NCBI GenBank assembly: GCA_945879625.1
Contig: CAMCVA010000008.1
Location: forward strand, 1 to 64,000
Direction: 5' to 3'
Origin: Flavobacterium psychrophilum
GTDB taxonomy: Bacteria; Bacteroidota; Bacteroidia; Flavobacteriales; Flavobacteriaceae
DNA length: 64,000 bases
Positions 7,283-14,572 of this stretch are shown piece after piece. Within the stretch, counting starts at the first letter, position 1, and the number at the start of each line of letters is the position of its first letter. The notes beneath the pieces were generated by a model. It was not told the DNA's origin. It saw only the letters and a list, made by a program, of their open reading frames with translations, and did not search any database. Position numbers and translations under genes: made by a program.

Positions 7283-8482
7283 ATGGACGAAAAAAATCAA
7301 AATTCAGCAATCGTTAATCTTCAATCGTTAATAAAAATCGCCATCGTCGGCTCCGGAACCATGGGTTCTGGCATCGCGCAGGTTGCTGCTACAGCAGGCT
7401 GTGTGGTGAAGTTGGTAGATGTAAATGCAACTGCCTTAGAGAAGAGTAAGTTGGCACTTGAAAATACCTTATCCAAATTGGTTGAGAAAGAAAAAATCGA
7501 TGCCAATGAAAAAGCGCGTATCCAAGCCAACATTTCCTATGTAACCGAATTGTCGGCATTAGCAGATGCTGATTTGGTGATTGAAGCCATCGTCGAAAAT
7601 CTCGAAGTCAAGCGAAAGTTGTTTGCCGAACTCGAATCGGTGGTGTCCAAGCACTGTATTTTGGCCTCTAATACCTCCTCCCTTTCTATCGCTTCCATTG
7701 CCGCGGCTTGTACCTCACCCGAACGCGTCCTTGGCATTCACTTTTTTAATCCGGCACCACTGATGCAATTGGTGGAGGTAATTCCGGCGGTGCAAACCAG
7801 CGAAGAAGTTTTGCAAACAACCGTTCAAACCATTTCCGATTGGAAAAAAGTAGTAGCCGTTGCCAAAGACACGCCAGGCTTCATCGTGAACCGCGTGGCT
7901 CGTCCGTTTTATAGCGAAAGTTTGCGCATCTATGAGGAAGGCTTAGCCGATTTTGCTACCATAGATTGGGCTTTAAAAACCATAGGCGGATTCAAGATGG
8001 GTCCCTTTGAATTGATGGACCTAATTGGCCACGATGTGAATTATGTGGTGACCGAAACCGTATTTACCGCCTTTTATTTTGATCCGAAATTCAAACCGTC
8101 TTTCACCCAAAAACGCTTGTTGGAAGCGGGATATTTAGGCAGAAAATCAGGCAGAGGGTTTTACAATTACAGCCAAGAGTTGCCACAAGCAGTAGAAGAT
8201 TTGCCATTGGCCAAAACCATTTTTGAACGGGTTATCGTGATGCTCATCAACGAAGCTGCCGACACCTTGTTTTTGAATATTGCTTCTGCCAACGACATCG
8301 ATAACGCAATGACCAAAGGTGTGAATTATCCCAAAGGATTATTGGCTTGGGCCGATGAATTGGGTATCGATTGGTGTGTGAATACATTAGATAGCTTGTA
8401 CCACGAATACCACGAAGATCGCTACCGATGCAGTCCGATACTGAGGCGTATGGCGGCTGCCAATATTCAATTTTATAATTAA
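7283..8482 (+). CDS. paaH: 3-hydroxyacyl-CoA dehydrogenase PaaH
   Basis: An NAD-dependent dehydrogenase of 399 residues that oxidises 3-hydroxyadipyl-CoA to 3-oxoadipyl-CoA. The Rossmann motif GSGTMGSGIAQVAA is at residues ~24-37, the catalytic histidine is in LGIHFFNPAPLM, and two C-terminal 3HCDH domains follow (GFIVNRVARPFY and KGVNYPKGLLAWAD). E. coli PaaH has 475 residues. The first ~17 residues are not conserved family sequence: they are translated from the 24-bp repeat at 7309-7332, and the folded domain begins at IKIAIVGSG. The ATG at 7283 is the only good start, so the repeat seems to have become an N-terminal extension. Confidence 0.92.
   Translation: MDEKNQNSAIVNLQSLIKIAIVGSGTMGSGIAQVAATAGCVVKLVDVNATALEKSKLALENTLSKLVEKEKIDANEKARIQANISYVTELSALADADLVIEAIVENLEVKRKLFAELESVVSKHCILASNTSSLSIASIAAACTSPERVLGIHFFNPAPLMQLVEVIPAVQTSEEVLQTTVQTISDWKKVVAVAKDTPGFIVNRVARPFYSESLRIYEEGLADFATIDWALKTIGGFKMGPFELMDLIGHDVNYVVTETVFTAFYFDPKFKPSFTQKRLLEAGYLGRKSGRGFYNYSQELPQAVEDLPLAKTIFERVIVMLINEAADTLFLNIASANDIDNAMTKGVNYPKGLLAWADELGIDWCVNTLDSLYHEYHEDRYRCSPILRRMAAANIQFYN
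7309..7332 (-). repeat. 24-bp repeat, right arm, inside the 5' end of paaH
   Basis: Exact reverse complement of 6868-6891. It lies in frame within codons ~9-17 of paaH and encodes the non-conserved stretch AIVNLQSL. Confidence 0.85.
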
Positions 8483-8618
8483 CAATTAATAAATCCCAAA
8501 TTCCAAAAAACAAATTCCAATTCCGAGGCCTCAGATCAACAATCATTCCGAAGTTTCGGGACAAAAATCAAAAATCATCCCGAAGCCTCGGGACAAAAAT
8601 CCTCAATCGTTAATCACT
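8483..8618. repeat. Phrase-repeat spacer before paaI (TCCCGAAGC..CTCGGGA units)
   Basis: Two copies of a small palindromic phrase, at 8546-8562 and 8578-8594 (CCCGA-AGCC-TCGGG), are separated by AAAAATCA stretches and followed by CAATCGTTAATC, a piece of the 24-bp repeat. The inverted version of the same combination occurs between paaJ and paaZ (10,354-10,400). Confidence 0.65.
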
Positions 8619-9041
8619 ATGGACGGCACCAAAATACCATACAAAATGTTGAGTCAAGATCCCTACAGCCAATGGTTGGGCATCACCATTTTGGAATGTA
8701 ACCTGGGTCGTTGCAAAGTAGGAATGACGGTGCGCAAAGAAATGCTCAACAGCATGAACAAAGCCCATGGCGGAATCACCTATTCGTTGGCCGATACGGC
8801 TTTTGGTTTTGCGGCCAATACCCACGGCAAATTTGCGGTGTCAATTGAAACCTCGATCAATCACATTGAGGCCGTAAACGAAGGTGATTATTTGGTGGCC
8901 GAATCGGTGATTGAAAAAGTGAATACTAAATTGGGATTCAACATCATAGAGGTTCGTCGAAAGTCGAAAGTCGAAAGTCAAACGGATGAACTTGTGGCAC
9001 TTTTCAAAGGAGTGGTATATAGAACAAATAAAGAATGGTAG
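8619..9041 (+). CDS. paaI: Hydroxyphenylacetyl-CoA thioesterase PaaI
   Basis: A hot-dog-fold thioesterase of 140 residues (E. coli PaaI 140) that releases CoA from stalled ring-hydroxylated intermediates. The family signature NKAHGGITYSLADTAFGFAA, with its catalytic Asp, is at residues ~47-66. The start at 8619 (MDGTKIPYKML) fits the length; an internal ATG at 8646 is possible. The segment 8957-8983 near the C-terminus is a run of GTCGAAA phrases that occurs elsewhere as spacer repeat, so part of one strand seems to be repeat-derived or repeat-expanded. Confidence 0.92.
   Translation: MDGTKIPYKMLSQDPYSQWLGITILECNLGRCKVGMTVRKEMLNSMNKAHGGITYSLADTAFGFAANTHGKFAVSIETSINHIEAVNEGDYLVAESVIEKVNTKLGFNIIEVRRKSKVESQTDELVALFKGVVYRTNKEW
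8957..8983 (+). repeat. GTCGAAA phrase repeat inside paaI
   Basis: GTCGAAA is repeated three times in near-tandem in frame and encodes RRKSKVES. Similar AAGTCGAAAGTC phrases occur in spacers (637-669 and, inverted, 4328-4362) and in the E2 linker (15,078-15,118). Confidence 0.65.
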
Positions 9042-9063
9042 CCCCCAAGCCCCCAAAGGGGGT
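9041..9063. repeat. CCCCCAA..GGGGG phrase after paaI
   Basis: The phrase GCCCCCAAGCCCCCAAAGGG begins inside the last codon of paaI and includes its stop. Near copies lie inside the 5' end of paaJ (9127-9155, inverted) and in the E2 gene (14,799-14,824). Confidence 0.65.
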
Positions 9064-9094
9064 AATTTTAATTTTGAGATAATTTATTCATACT

Positions 9095-10354
9095 ATGAAC
9101 GATAACTATATAACCCATTCTTCAGCAATTCCCCCATCGGGGGCTAGGGGGCTGGAAGCATACATCATAGACGGAATTCGCACACCAATCGGCAGTTACC
9201 AGGGCGCTTTAGCCAGTATGCGTGCCGATGATTTGGGTGCATTGGTCATCAAACAGTTAGTAGAAAATAACCCTAATATTCCCGCAGCGGCTTATGATGA
9301 CGTCATCATGGGCTGTGCCAATCAGGCGGGCGAAGACAATAGAAATGTAGCGCGCATGTCTTTGTTGTTGGCGGGTTTGCCGCATACCGTTCCCGGTGAG
9401 ACGGTGAATCGCTTGTGTAGTTCAGGTTTGTCGGCCATTATTCATGCCAATCGCGCCATCAAAGCGGGCGACGGAGAGGTATTTATAGCCGGTGGAATTG
9501 AGAACATGACCCGCGGGCCTTTGGTGGTATCTAAACCTTCTACTGCCTTTGGAACCGATTCAAAAATGTACGACAGCAGCTTTGGCTGGCGATTCATCAA
9601 TCCCAAACTGCACGCGCTATATGGCACCGATGCCATGGGTGAAACAGCAGAAAATTTAGTAGAAAAATATAACATTACGCGCGAAGACCAGGATGCTTTT
9701 GCTTTACACAGCCAACAAAAAGCAGCAGCAGCGCAGGCATCAGGACGATTGGCCAAAGAAATTGTACCCGTAGCCATTCCGCAAAGAAAAGGCGATGCAA
9801 TTCAATTCTCAACAGATGAATTTGTAAAACCAGCCACTTCAATAGAAGGCTTAGCCAAATTGCGACCCGCATTCAAAAAAGACGGCAGCGTTACGGCGGG
9901 AAATGCTTCTGGACTAAACGACGGAGCAGCAGCAACTATTATCGCCTCGGCTGAAGCCGTAGAAAAATATAAGTTAAAACCCTTAGCCCGCATTGTCAGT
10001 TCGGCCGTGGTAGGCGTAGAGCCTAGCATCATGGGAATTGGCCCGGTAGAAGCCAGCAAAAAAGCGCTAGAAAAAGCAGGATTGACGCTAGATCAAATGG
10101 ATATCATCGAGCTAAACGAAGCCTTTGCCGCGCAGAGTATTGCTTGCATTCGTGCATTGGGATTACAAGACAACGACCCAAGAATCAATCCCAACGGAGG
10201 AGCCATTGCTTTGGGGCATCCGCTGGGTGTAACGGGTGCTAGAATCACGTATTCGGCGGCATTAGAATTACAACTCACCGGAAAACGCTATGCCTTAATC
10301 ACCATGTGTATTGGAGTAGGACAGGGCTATGCGGTGATAATTGAAAGAGCATAG
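9095..10354 (+). CDS. paaJ: 3-oxoadipyl-CoA/3-oxo-5,6-dehydrosuberyl-CoA thiolase PaaJ
   Basis: A thiolase of 419 residues that cleaves 3-oxoadipyl-CoA to succinyl-CoA and acetyl-CoA, and the C8 analogue earlier in the pathway. The catalytic Cys lies in VNRLCSSGLSA (~residue 107), the His in ALGHPLGVTGAR and the second Cys in TMCIGVGQG. E. coli PaaJ has 401 residues. The extra ~20 N-terminal residues precede the normal opening EAYIIDGIRTPIGSY and are partly encoded by a G/C-run phrase repeat at 9127-9155. Either the repeat entered the 5' end in frame or an uncommon start just before EAYI is used. Confidence 0.94.
   Translation: MNDNYITHSSAIPPSGARGLEAYIIDGIRTPIGSYQGALASMRADDLGALVIKQLVENNPNIPAAAYDDVIMGCANQAGEDNRNVARMSLLLAGLPHTVPGETVNRLCSSGLSAIIHANRAIKAGDGEVFIAGGIENMTRGPLVVSKPSTAFGTDSKMYDSSFGWRFINPKLHALYGTDAMGETAENLVEKYNITREDQDAFALHSQQKAAAAQASGRLAKEIVPVAIPQRKGDAIQFSTDEFVKPATSIEGLAKLRPAFKKDGSVTAGNASGLNDGAAATIIASAEAVEKYKLKPLARIVSSAVVGVEPSIMGIGPVEASKKALEKAGLTLDQMDIIELNEAFAAQSIACIRALGLQDNDPRINPNGGAIALGHPLGVTGARITYSAALELQLTGKRYALITMCIGVGQGYAVIIERA
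9127..9155 (-). repeat. CCCCC..GGGGG phrase repeat inside the 5' end of paaJ
   Basis: Read on the minus strand this is CCAGCCCCCTAGCCCCCGAT followed by GGGGGAATT, a near copy of the phrase at 9041-9063 and 14,799-14,824. In the gene it encodes IPPSGARGLE, which is not part of the thiolase fold. Confidence 0.65.
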
Positions 10355-10400
10355 ATTAACGATTTTTGTCCCGAGGCTTCGGGATGATTTTTGAACAATT
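10354..10400. repeat. Phrase repeats between paaJ and paaZ
   Basis: The spacer carries GATTAACGATTTTTG, then the palindromic phrase GTCCCGAGGCTTCGGGA (10,368-10,384), then TGATTTTTGAACAATTGGAA. These are the phrases found before paaI at 8546-8612, in the opposite order and orientation. Confidence 0.65.
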
Positions 10401-10427
10401 GGAATCAACACCAATAAAATAAATAGC

Positions 10428-12923
10428 ATGACAAAAACACAACATTACGTACTCGGAAAATGGACATCGGCCACCGGCGAAGGGAAACCAAGCTTTGATG
10501 CCGTAACCGGCGAATTCATTGCCGAAACCTCGGTTGAAGGATTGGATATCCCAGCAATATTGCAGTACGGAAGAACCAAAGGCGGCGAGCGATTGCGCAA
10601 AATGACCTTCCAAGAACGGGGCAATATGCTCAAGAGTTTAGCCATGTATCTCAGCAAACGAAAAGAGGCGTTTTACGAACTCAGTTACCGAACGGGCGCC
10701 ACGCGTGTGGATTCGTGGATTGATATCGAAGGCGGATTTGGTAATTTATTTGCCAATGCCTCCTTGCGAAAGTTATTCCCTAACCAACCCTATCACGTAG
10801 AAGGCGATCCGATTGATTTATCCAAAGGCGGCCGATTCATGGCCCATCATATTTTAGTACCCAAAAAAGGAGTAGCCATTCACATCAATGCGTTCAACTT
10901 CCCGATTTGGGGTATGCTCGAAAAATGTGCCGTGAACTGGATGGCCGGAATGCCAGCTGTGGTTTTGCCTGCGCCCGTTACGGCCTATTTAACCGAAGCG
11001 GTTGTGCGCGAAATTATCGCCTCCAATATTTTACCTGAAGGCGCCTTGCAACTGATTTCAGGAACGGCCAAAACTATATTTGACAGCGTCGACAGCCAAG
11101 ACGTGATCACCTTTACCGGATCAGCCAGCACCGGAAGATTGTTGAAAGCCCATCCTAGAATTATTCAAGAAGCTGTTCCGTTTACCATGGAGGCCGACTC
11201 CTTAAATGCTTCAATTTTAGCAGAAGACGCCGTTCCTGGAACGCCCGAATTTGATTTGTTCATCAACCAAGCGCGCAGCGAAATCACCGTAAAAGCCGGC
11301 CAAAAATGTACCGCCATTCGAAGAATGATTGTGCCTGCCAACTTAATGGATGAGGTGCAAGCTGCACTTGCTAAATCATTAGACAAAGTAACCGTTGGCG
11401 ATCCTCGACTCAAAGAAGTACGCATGGGTGCTTTGGTGAGCAAAGAACAAGTAAATGTACTGAAAGGACGCGTGCAGGAATTATCCAAATCGGCCAAAAT
11501 AGTCTATGGCGATCTAGAAAAAATCAACTTGATGGGGGCCGATGAAAAAGGGGCGTTTGTGAGTCCAATTTTACTTCGAGAAGATCATCCATTTACAAAT
11601 CTAGCCGTGCATGAAACCGAGGCTTTTGGTCCGGTATCGACCTTGATGCCCTATAACAATTTAGACGAAGGAATTGAATTGGCTCAAATGGGTAAAGGTT
11701 CGTTAGTATCCTCAATCGTGACCAATTCTGATGCGATTGCCAAAGAATATGTGGTAAATGCCGCTTCGCATCACGGAAGAATTTTGGTGTTGAATCGCGA
11801 AAATGCCAAACAAAGTACCGGTCACGGTTCGCCCTTGCCCCAGTTGGTTCACGGAGGACCGGGTCGAGCAGGTGGTGGAGAAGAAATGGGCGGTGTGCGC
11901 GGAATTACACATTATATGCAACGCTGCGCCATACAAGGATCGCCTACCACATTAACCGAAATTACCGGTATTTATCAAGCCAATTCGGCCTACAAAGAAG
12001 TCACCCAACATCCGTTTCAGTACCATTGGGAAGACATCCAACCGGGCATGTCGTTGCGCACACACAACCGAACAGTCACCGATACCGACATCATCAATTT
12101 TGCTAATATTACTTGGGATCATTTTTATGCCCACACCGATATCACTTCCCTGGACGGCAGTATTTTCAAGAAACGAACCGCACACGGCTATTTCATTTTG
12201 GCAGCAGCAGCAGGTTTGTTTGTCTACCCCAACAAAGGTCCAGTTGCCGCCAATTACGGCTTGGAAGAATGCCGATTTTTGCGCCCCATTTACCACAACG
12301 ATACAGTCTATGTGCGCCTCACCTGCAAACAAAAAGTAGATCGCGACGTGGCTTCGGCTGAACACCCGAGCGGCATTGTGAAATGGTTTGTAGAAGTTTT
12401 TGACACGACTGACGAATTGGTTGCGGTGGCTACGATTCTCACCATGGTGCAAAAAAAGCAAGCCGTATTCGTTGAAATGACCGAGGCTAAAATCCAAGAA
12501 TGTCTCCATAAATTAACAGAAAATTCAAAACCAAGTTGGGGTATTTTAACGCCACAACATGTGTTGGAGCATTTGGAGCACGGCTATAGAATAATGTCGG
12601 GTGAAATTCAAGATTTTGAGATTTCCACACCCGAAAAGATCTTGGATAAAGTGCATAATTCGTTATACAATTATGACAAATTCCCCATGGGAACCAATTT
12701 CCCGACTATGAAAAAAGGCGAAGTTGAAAATTTAATTCATCCTGATTTTGAGACCGCCAAAGCCAAATTTTTGGAAGCCAGAGAAAAGTATACAACCTTT
12801 TTCAACGAAAACCCAGAAGCCATTTTAAAGAATATGGTGTTTGGCGAATTGAACAAATATGAATCTTATCTTTTAGAAAGAAAACATTTGAATCATCATT
12901 TTGAACAGTTTGGATTAATATAA
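10428..12923 (+). CDS. paaZ: Bifunctional ring-opening enzyme PaaZ with C-terminal DinB/DUF1569-like domain
   Basis: PaaZ hydrolyses the oxepin-CoA ring (hydratase domain) and oxidises the resulting aldehyde (aldehyde dehydrogenase domain). Residues ~1-515 are an NADP-type ALDH with Glu in TMEADSLN and the catalytic Cys in AGQKCTAIRR. Residues ~530-680 are a MaoC-like hot-dog hydratase with Asp/His in WDHFYAHTD. E. coli PaaZ ends here at 681 residues. This protein has 831, and the extra ~150 residues resemble DUF1569/DinB-like proteins (LTPQHVLEHLEHGYRIMSG; ERKHLNHHFEQFG). The added domain's role is unknown. I recall similar long PaaZ forms in flavobacteria, so it is probably a lineage trait. 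Confidence 0.93.
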   Translation: MTKTQHYVLGKWTSATGEGKPSFDAVTGEFIAETSVEGLDIPAILQYGRTKGGERLRKMTFQERGNMLKSLAMYLSKRKEAFYELSYRTGATRVDSWIDIEGGFGNLFANASLRKLFPNQPYHVEGDPIDLSKGGRFMAHHILVPKKGVAIHINAFNFPIWGMLEKCAVNWMAGMPAVVLPAPVTAYLTEAVVREIIASNILPEGALQLISGTAKTIFDSVDSQDVITFTGSASTGRLLKAHPRIIQEAVPFTMEADSLNASILAEDAVPGTPEFDLFINQARSEITVKAGQKCTAIRRMIVPANLMDEVQAALAKSLDKVTVGDPRLKEVRMGALVSKEQVNVLKGRVQELSKSAKIVYGDLEKINLMGADEKGAFVSPILLREDHPFTNLAVHETEAFGPVSTLMPYNNLDEGIELAQMGKGSLVSSIVTNSDAIAKEYVVNAASHHGRILVLNRENAKQSTGHGSPLPQLVHGGPGRAGGGEEMGGVRGITHYMQRCAIQGSPTTLTEITGIYQANSAYKEVTQHPFQYHWEDIQPGMSLRTHNRTVTDTDIINFANITWDHFYAHTDITSLDGSIFKKRTAHGYFILAAAAGLFVYPNKGPVAANYGLEECRFLRPIYHNDTVYVRLTCKQKVDRDVASAEHPSGIVKWFVEVFDTTDELVAVATILTMVQKKQAVFVEMTEAKIQECLHKLTENSKPSWGILTPQHVLEHLEHGYRIMSGEIQDFEISTPEKILDKVHNSLYNYDKFPMGTNFPTMKKGEVENLIHPDFETAKAKFLEAREKYTTFFNENPEAILKNMVFGELNKYESYLLERKHLNHHFEQFGLI

Positions 12924-13010
12924 TTAACGATTGAAGATTAACGATTTTTGATTTTTAGAAGTATTTAAAATCAACAATCAACAATCAACAATCAACAATC
13001 AACAATTATT
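12923..13010. repeat. Phrase repeats between paaZ and paaF
   Basis: A direct copy of the 24-bp repeat overlaps the last base of the paaZ stop (12,923-12,946). It is followed by TTTTTGATTTTTAGAAG and then a tandem run of about five ATCAACA units (12,970-13,004) ending six bases before the next start codon. Confidence 0.75.
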
Positions 13011-13763
13011 ATGAGCGCTTACGTAAAACATAACCTAGAAAATCACATTGCAACGATTGAATTTTTTCATCCAGAGCAAAATTCGCTACCTGGCACTATT
13101 CTAGCCCAATTGGCGAATACGATTACCGAAGCCGGAAATAACAATGAGGTACAAGTGATCATCCTAAAAAGCGGTGGCGATCGAACCTTTTGTGCCGGAG
13201 CCAGTTTTCAGGAACTCATCGCCATTGATGATGCGGCCACCGGAAAAGTATTTTTCTCCGGCTTTGCCAATGTGATTAATGCCATGCGCAAGTGTCCGAA
13301 GTTTATTATCGGTAGAATTCAAGGAAAAACAGTAGGCGGTGGAGTAGGCATTGCCGCTTCAACCGATTATTGCATGGCTACTCAATTTGCTTCGATTAAA
13401 TTGAGCGAACTCAATGTAGGCATCGGACCATTTGTGGTTTCGCCCACCATTGAACGCAAAATGGGCGTGTCAGCTTTGTCGCAAATTGCCATCGATGCCA
13501 ACACGTTTTACGATGCCAACTGGGCCCGAGAAAAAGGCTTGTATGCCCAAGTGTTTGAAACCATAGCCGAAATGGATGAAGCTGTGCAAGCCTTTGCCGA
13601 ACATTTGTGTACGTACAATCCCGAGGCCATGCGCGAAATGAAAAAAGTTTTTTGGCGCGGCACCGACAATTGGGACGAATTATTGGCCGAACGAGCCGCC
13701 ATCAGTGGTCGCTTGGTGCTGTCTGATTTTACAAAAGAAAAATTGCAGAAGTTTAAAATTTAG
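13011..13763 (+). CDS. paaF: Enoyl-CoA hydratase, probable PaaF (2,3-dehydroadipyl-CoA hydratase)
   Basis: A crotonase-fold protein of 250 residues (E. coli PaaF 255). Oxyanion-hole motifs are seen in FCAGASFQELIAI and QGKTVGGGVGIAASTDYCMA. It differs from PaaG in its active-site loop (LNVGIGPFVVSPTIERKMG). In this operon the missing step is hydration of 2,3-dehydroadipyl-CoA before PaaH, so PaaF is the natural assignment. Methylglutaconyl-CoA hydratases of leucine catabolism are similar, and a role there is possible because a branched-chain dehydrogenase-type unit lies downstream. Confidence 0.82.
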   Translation: MSAYVKHNLENHIATIEFFHPEQNSLPGTILAQLANTITEAGNNNEVQVIILKSGGDRTFCAGASFQELIAIDDAATGKVFFSGFANVINAMRKCPKFIIGRIQGKTVGGGVGIAASTDYCMATQFASIKLSELNVGIGPFVVSPTIERKMGVSALSQIAIDANTFYDANWAREKGLYAQVFETIAEMDEAVQAFAEHLCTYNPEAMREMKKVFWRGTDNWDELLAERAAISGRLVLSDFTKEKLQKFKI

Positions 13764-13793
13764 TTTCAAGTTTCAAGTTTCATGTTCTGTAAC

Positions 13794-13859
13794 GTGAAAC
13801 CTGAAACCTGACTCGAGGCGATAGCCGACAGATGAAGCGAAGCGGAATAAACCTGAAAC
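13794..13859 (+). repeat. Dispersed ~60-bp repeat before paaY
   Basis: It carries GTGAAACCTGAAACCTGA, CGAGGCGATAGCCGACAG, ATGAAGCGAAGCGGAATAAA and CCTGAAAC in that order. Its reverse complement is at 1889-1950 and a diverged copy is at 14,474-14,562. The ATG at 13,832 within it is in frame with paaY but belongs to the repeat. Confidence 0.75.
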
Positions 13860-13867
13860 ATAAAAAA

Positions 13868-14452
13868 ATGACCTATTCATTCAACGGATTAACCCCCGTG
13901 GTACACGAAAGCAGTTTCATCCATCCGCAAGCCGCGGTTACGGGCAACGTAATTATTGGAAAAGACGTCTATGTAGGACCTGGCGCTGCCATTCGGGGCG
14001 ATTGGGGCGAAATAATCATCGAAGACGGGTGCAACGTTCAGGAAAATTGCACCATTCACATGTTTCCGGGGAAGTCGATGGTGTTAAAAGCCGGTGCTCA
14101 CATTGGCCATGGTGCCATTATACACGGAGCCAACATTGGCGCCAATTGTTTGGTGGGAATGAATGCGGTGATTATGGACGACGTGATCATTGGCGACGAC
14201 TGCATCATTGGTGCTTTGAGTTTCATTAAAGCCGGCACCCATATTCCCAACCGCAAAATGGTGGTGGGCAATCCAGCCGAAATCATCAAATCGGTTACGG
14301 ATGAGATGATAGCATGGAAAACCGCCGGAACCGCATTGTATCAGCAATTGCCCAAGCAGTGTTTTGATACCCTGCAGGCCGTTGAGCCTTTGCGGGAAAT
14401 TCCAAAAGACAGACCATCACAAGAAGTTTTACATGACTTATTTAAAAAATAA
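13868..14452 (+). CDS. paaY: PaaY, gamma-carbonic-anhydrase-like hexapeptide protein
   Basis: A left-handed beta-helix protein of 194 residues (E. coli PaaY 196) with repeated hexapeptides (VIIGKDVYVGPGAAI, VIIGDDCIIGA) and three candidate metal-ligand histidines in TIHMFPG, HIGHGA and IIHGANIG. PaaY is described as a thioesterase that clears dead-end CoA esters of the Paa pathway. I place the start at 13,868 (MTYSFNGLTP), where family similarity begins. An in-frame ATG at 13,832 would add 12 residues translated from a spacer repeat. Confidence 0.9.
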   Translation: MTYSFNGLTPVVHESSFIHPQAAVTGNVIIGKDVYVGPGAAIRGDWGEIIIEDGCNVQENCTIHMFPGKSMVLKAGAHIGHGAIIHGANIGANCLVGMNAVIMDDVIIGDDCIIGALSFIKAGTHIPNRKMVVGNPAEIIKSVTDEMIAWKTAGTALYQQLPKQCFDTLQAVEPLREIPKDRPSQEVLHDLFKK

Positions 14453-14473
14453 ATGATATTATTTCAAGTTGAC

Positions 14474-14562
14474 AAAACCTGAAACCTCATTCGAGTCCTC
14501 AAACTTCGGGACATAAAGATGGAGCGAAGCGGAATAAACTTGAAACTTGAAACCTGAAACAA
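14474..14562 (+). repeat. Diverged copy of the TTTCAAG/GCGAAGCGGAATAAA repeat before the E2 gene
   Basis: It shares ATGGAGCGAAGCGGAATAAA and AACTTGAAACTTGAAACC phrases with 13,794-13,859. It also contains CTCAAACTTCGGGACA, related to the CCCGA..TCGGG phrase before paaI. It fills the 120-bp gap between paaY and the E2 gene. Confidence 0.65.
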
Positions 14563-14572
14563 GAAAAACAAC

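Noticed and set aside
13832-13867. Upstream ATG as the start of paaY
   Set aside because: The extra 12 codons are part of a dispersed spacer repeat (GCGAAGCGGAATAAA) found elsewhere. Family similarity begins at 13,868.
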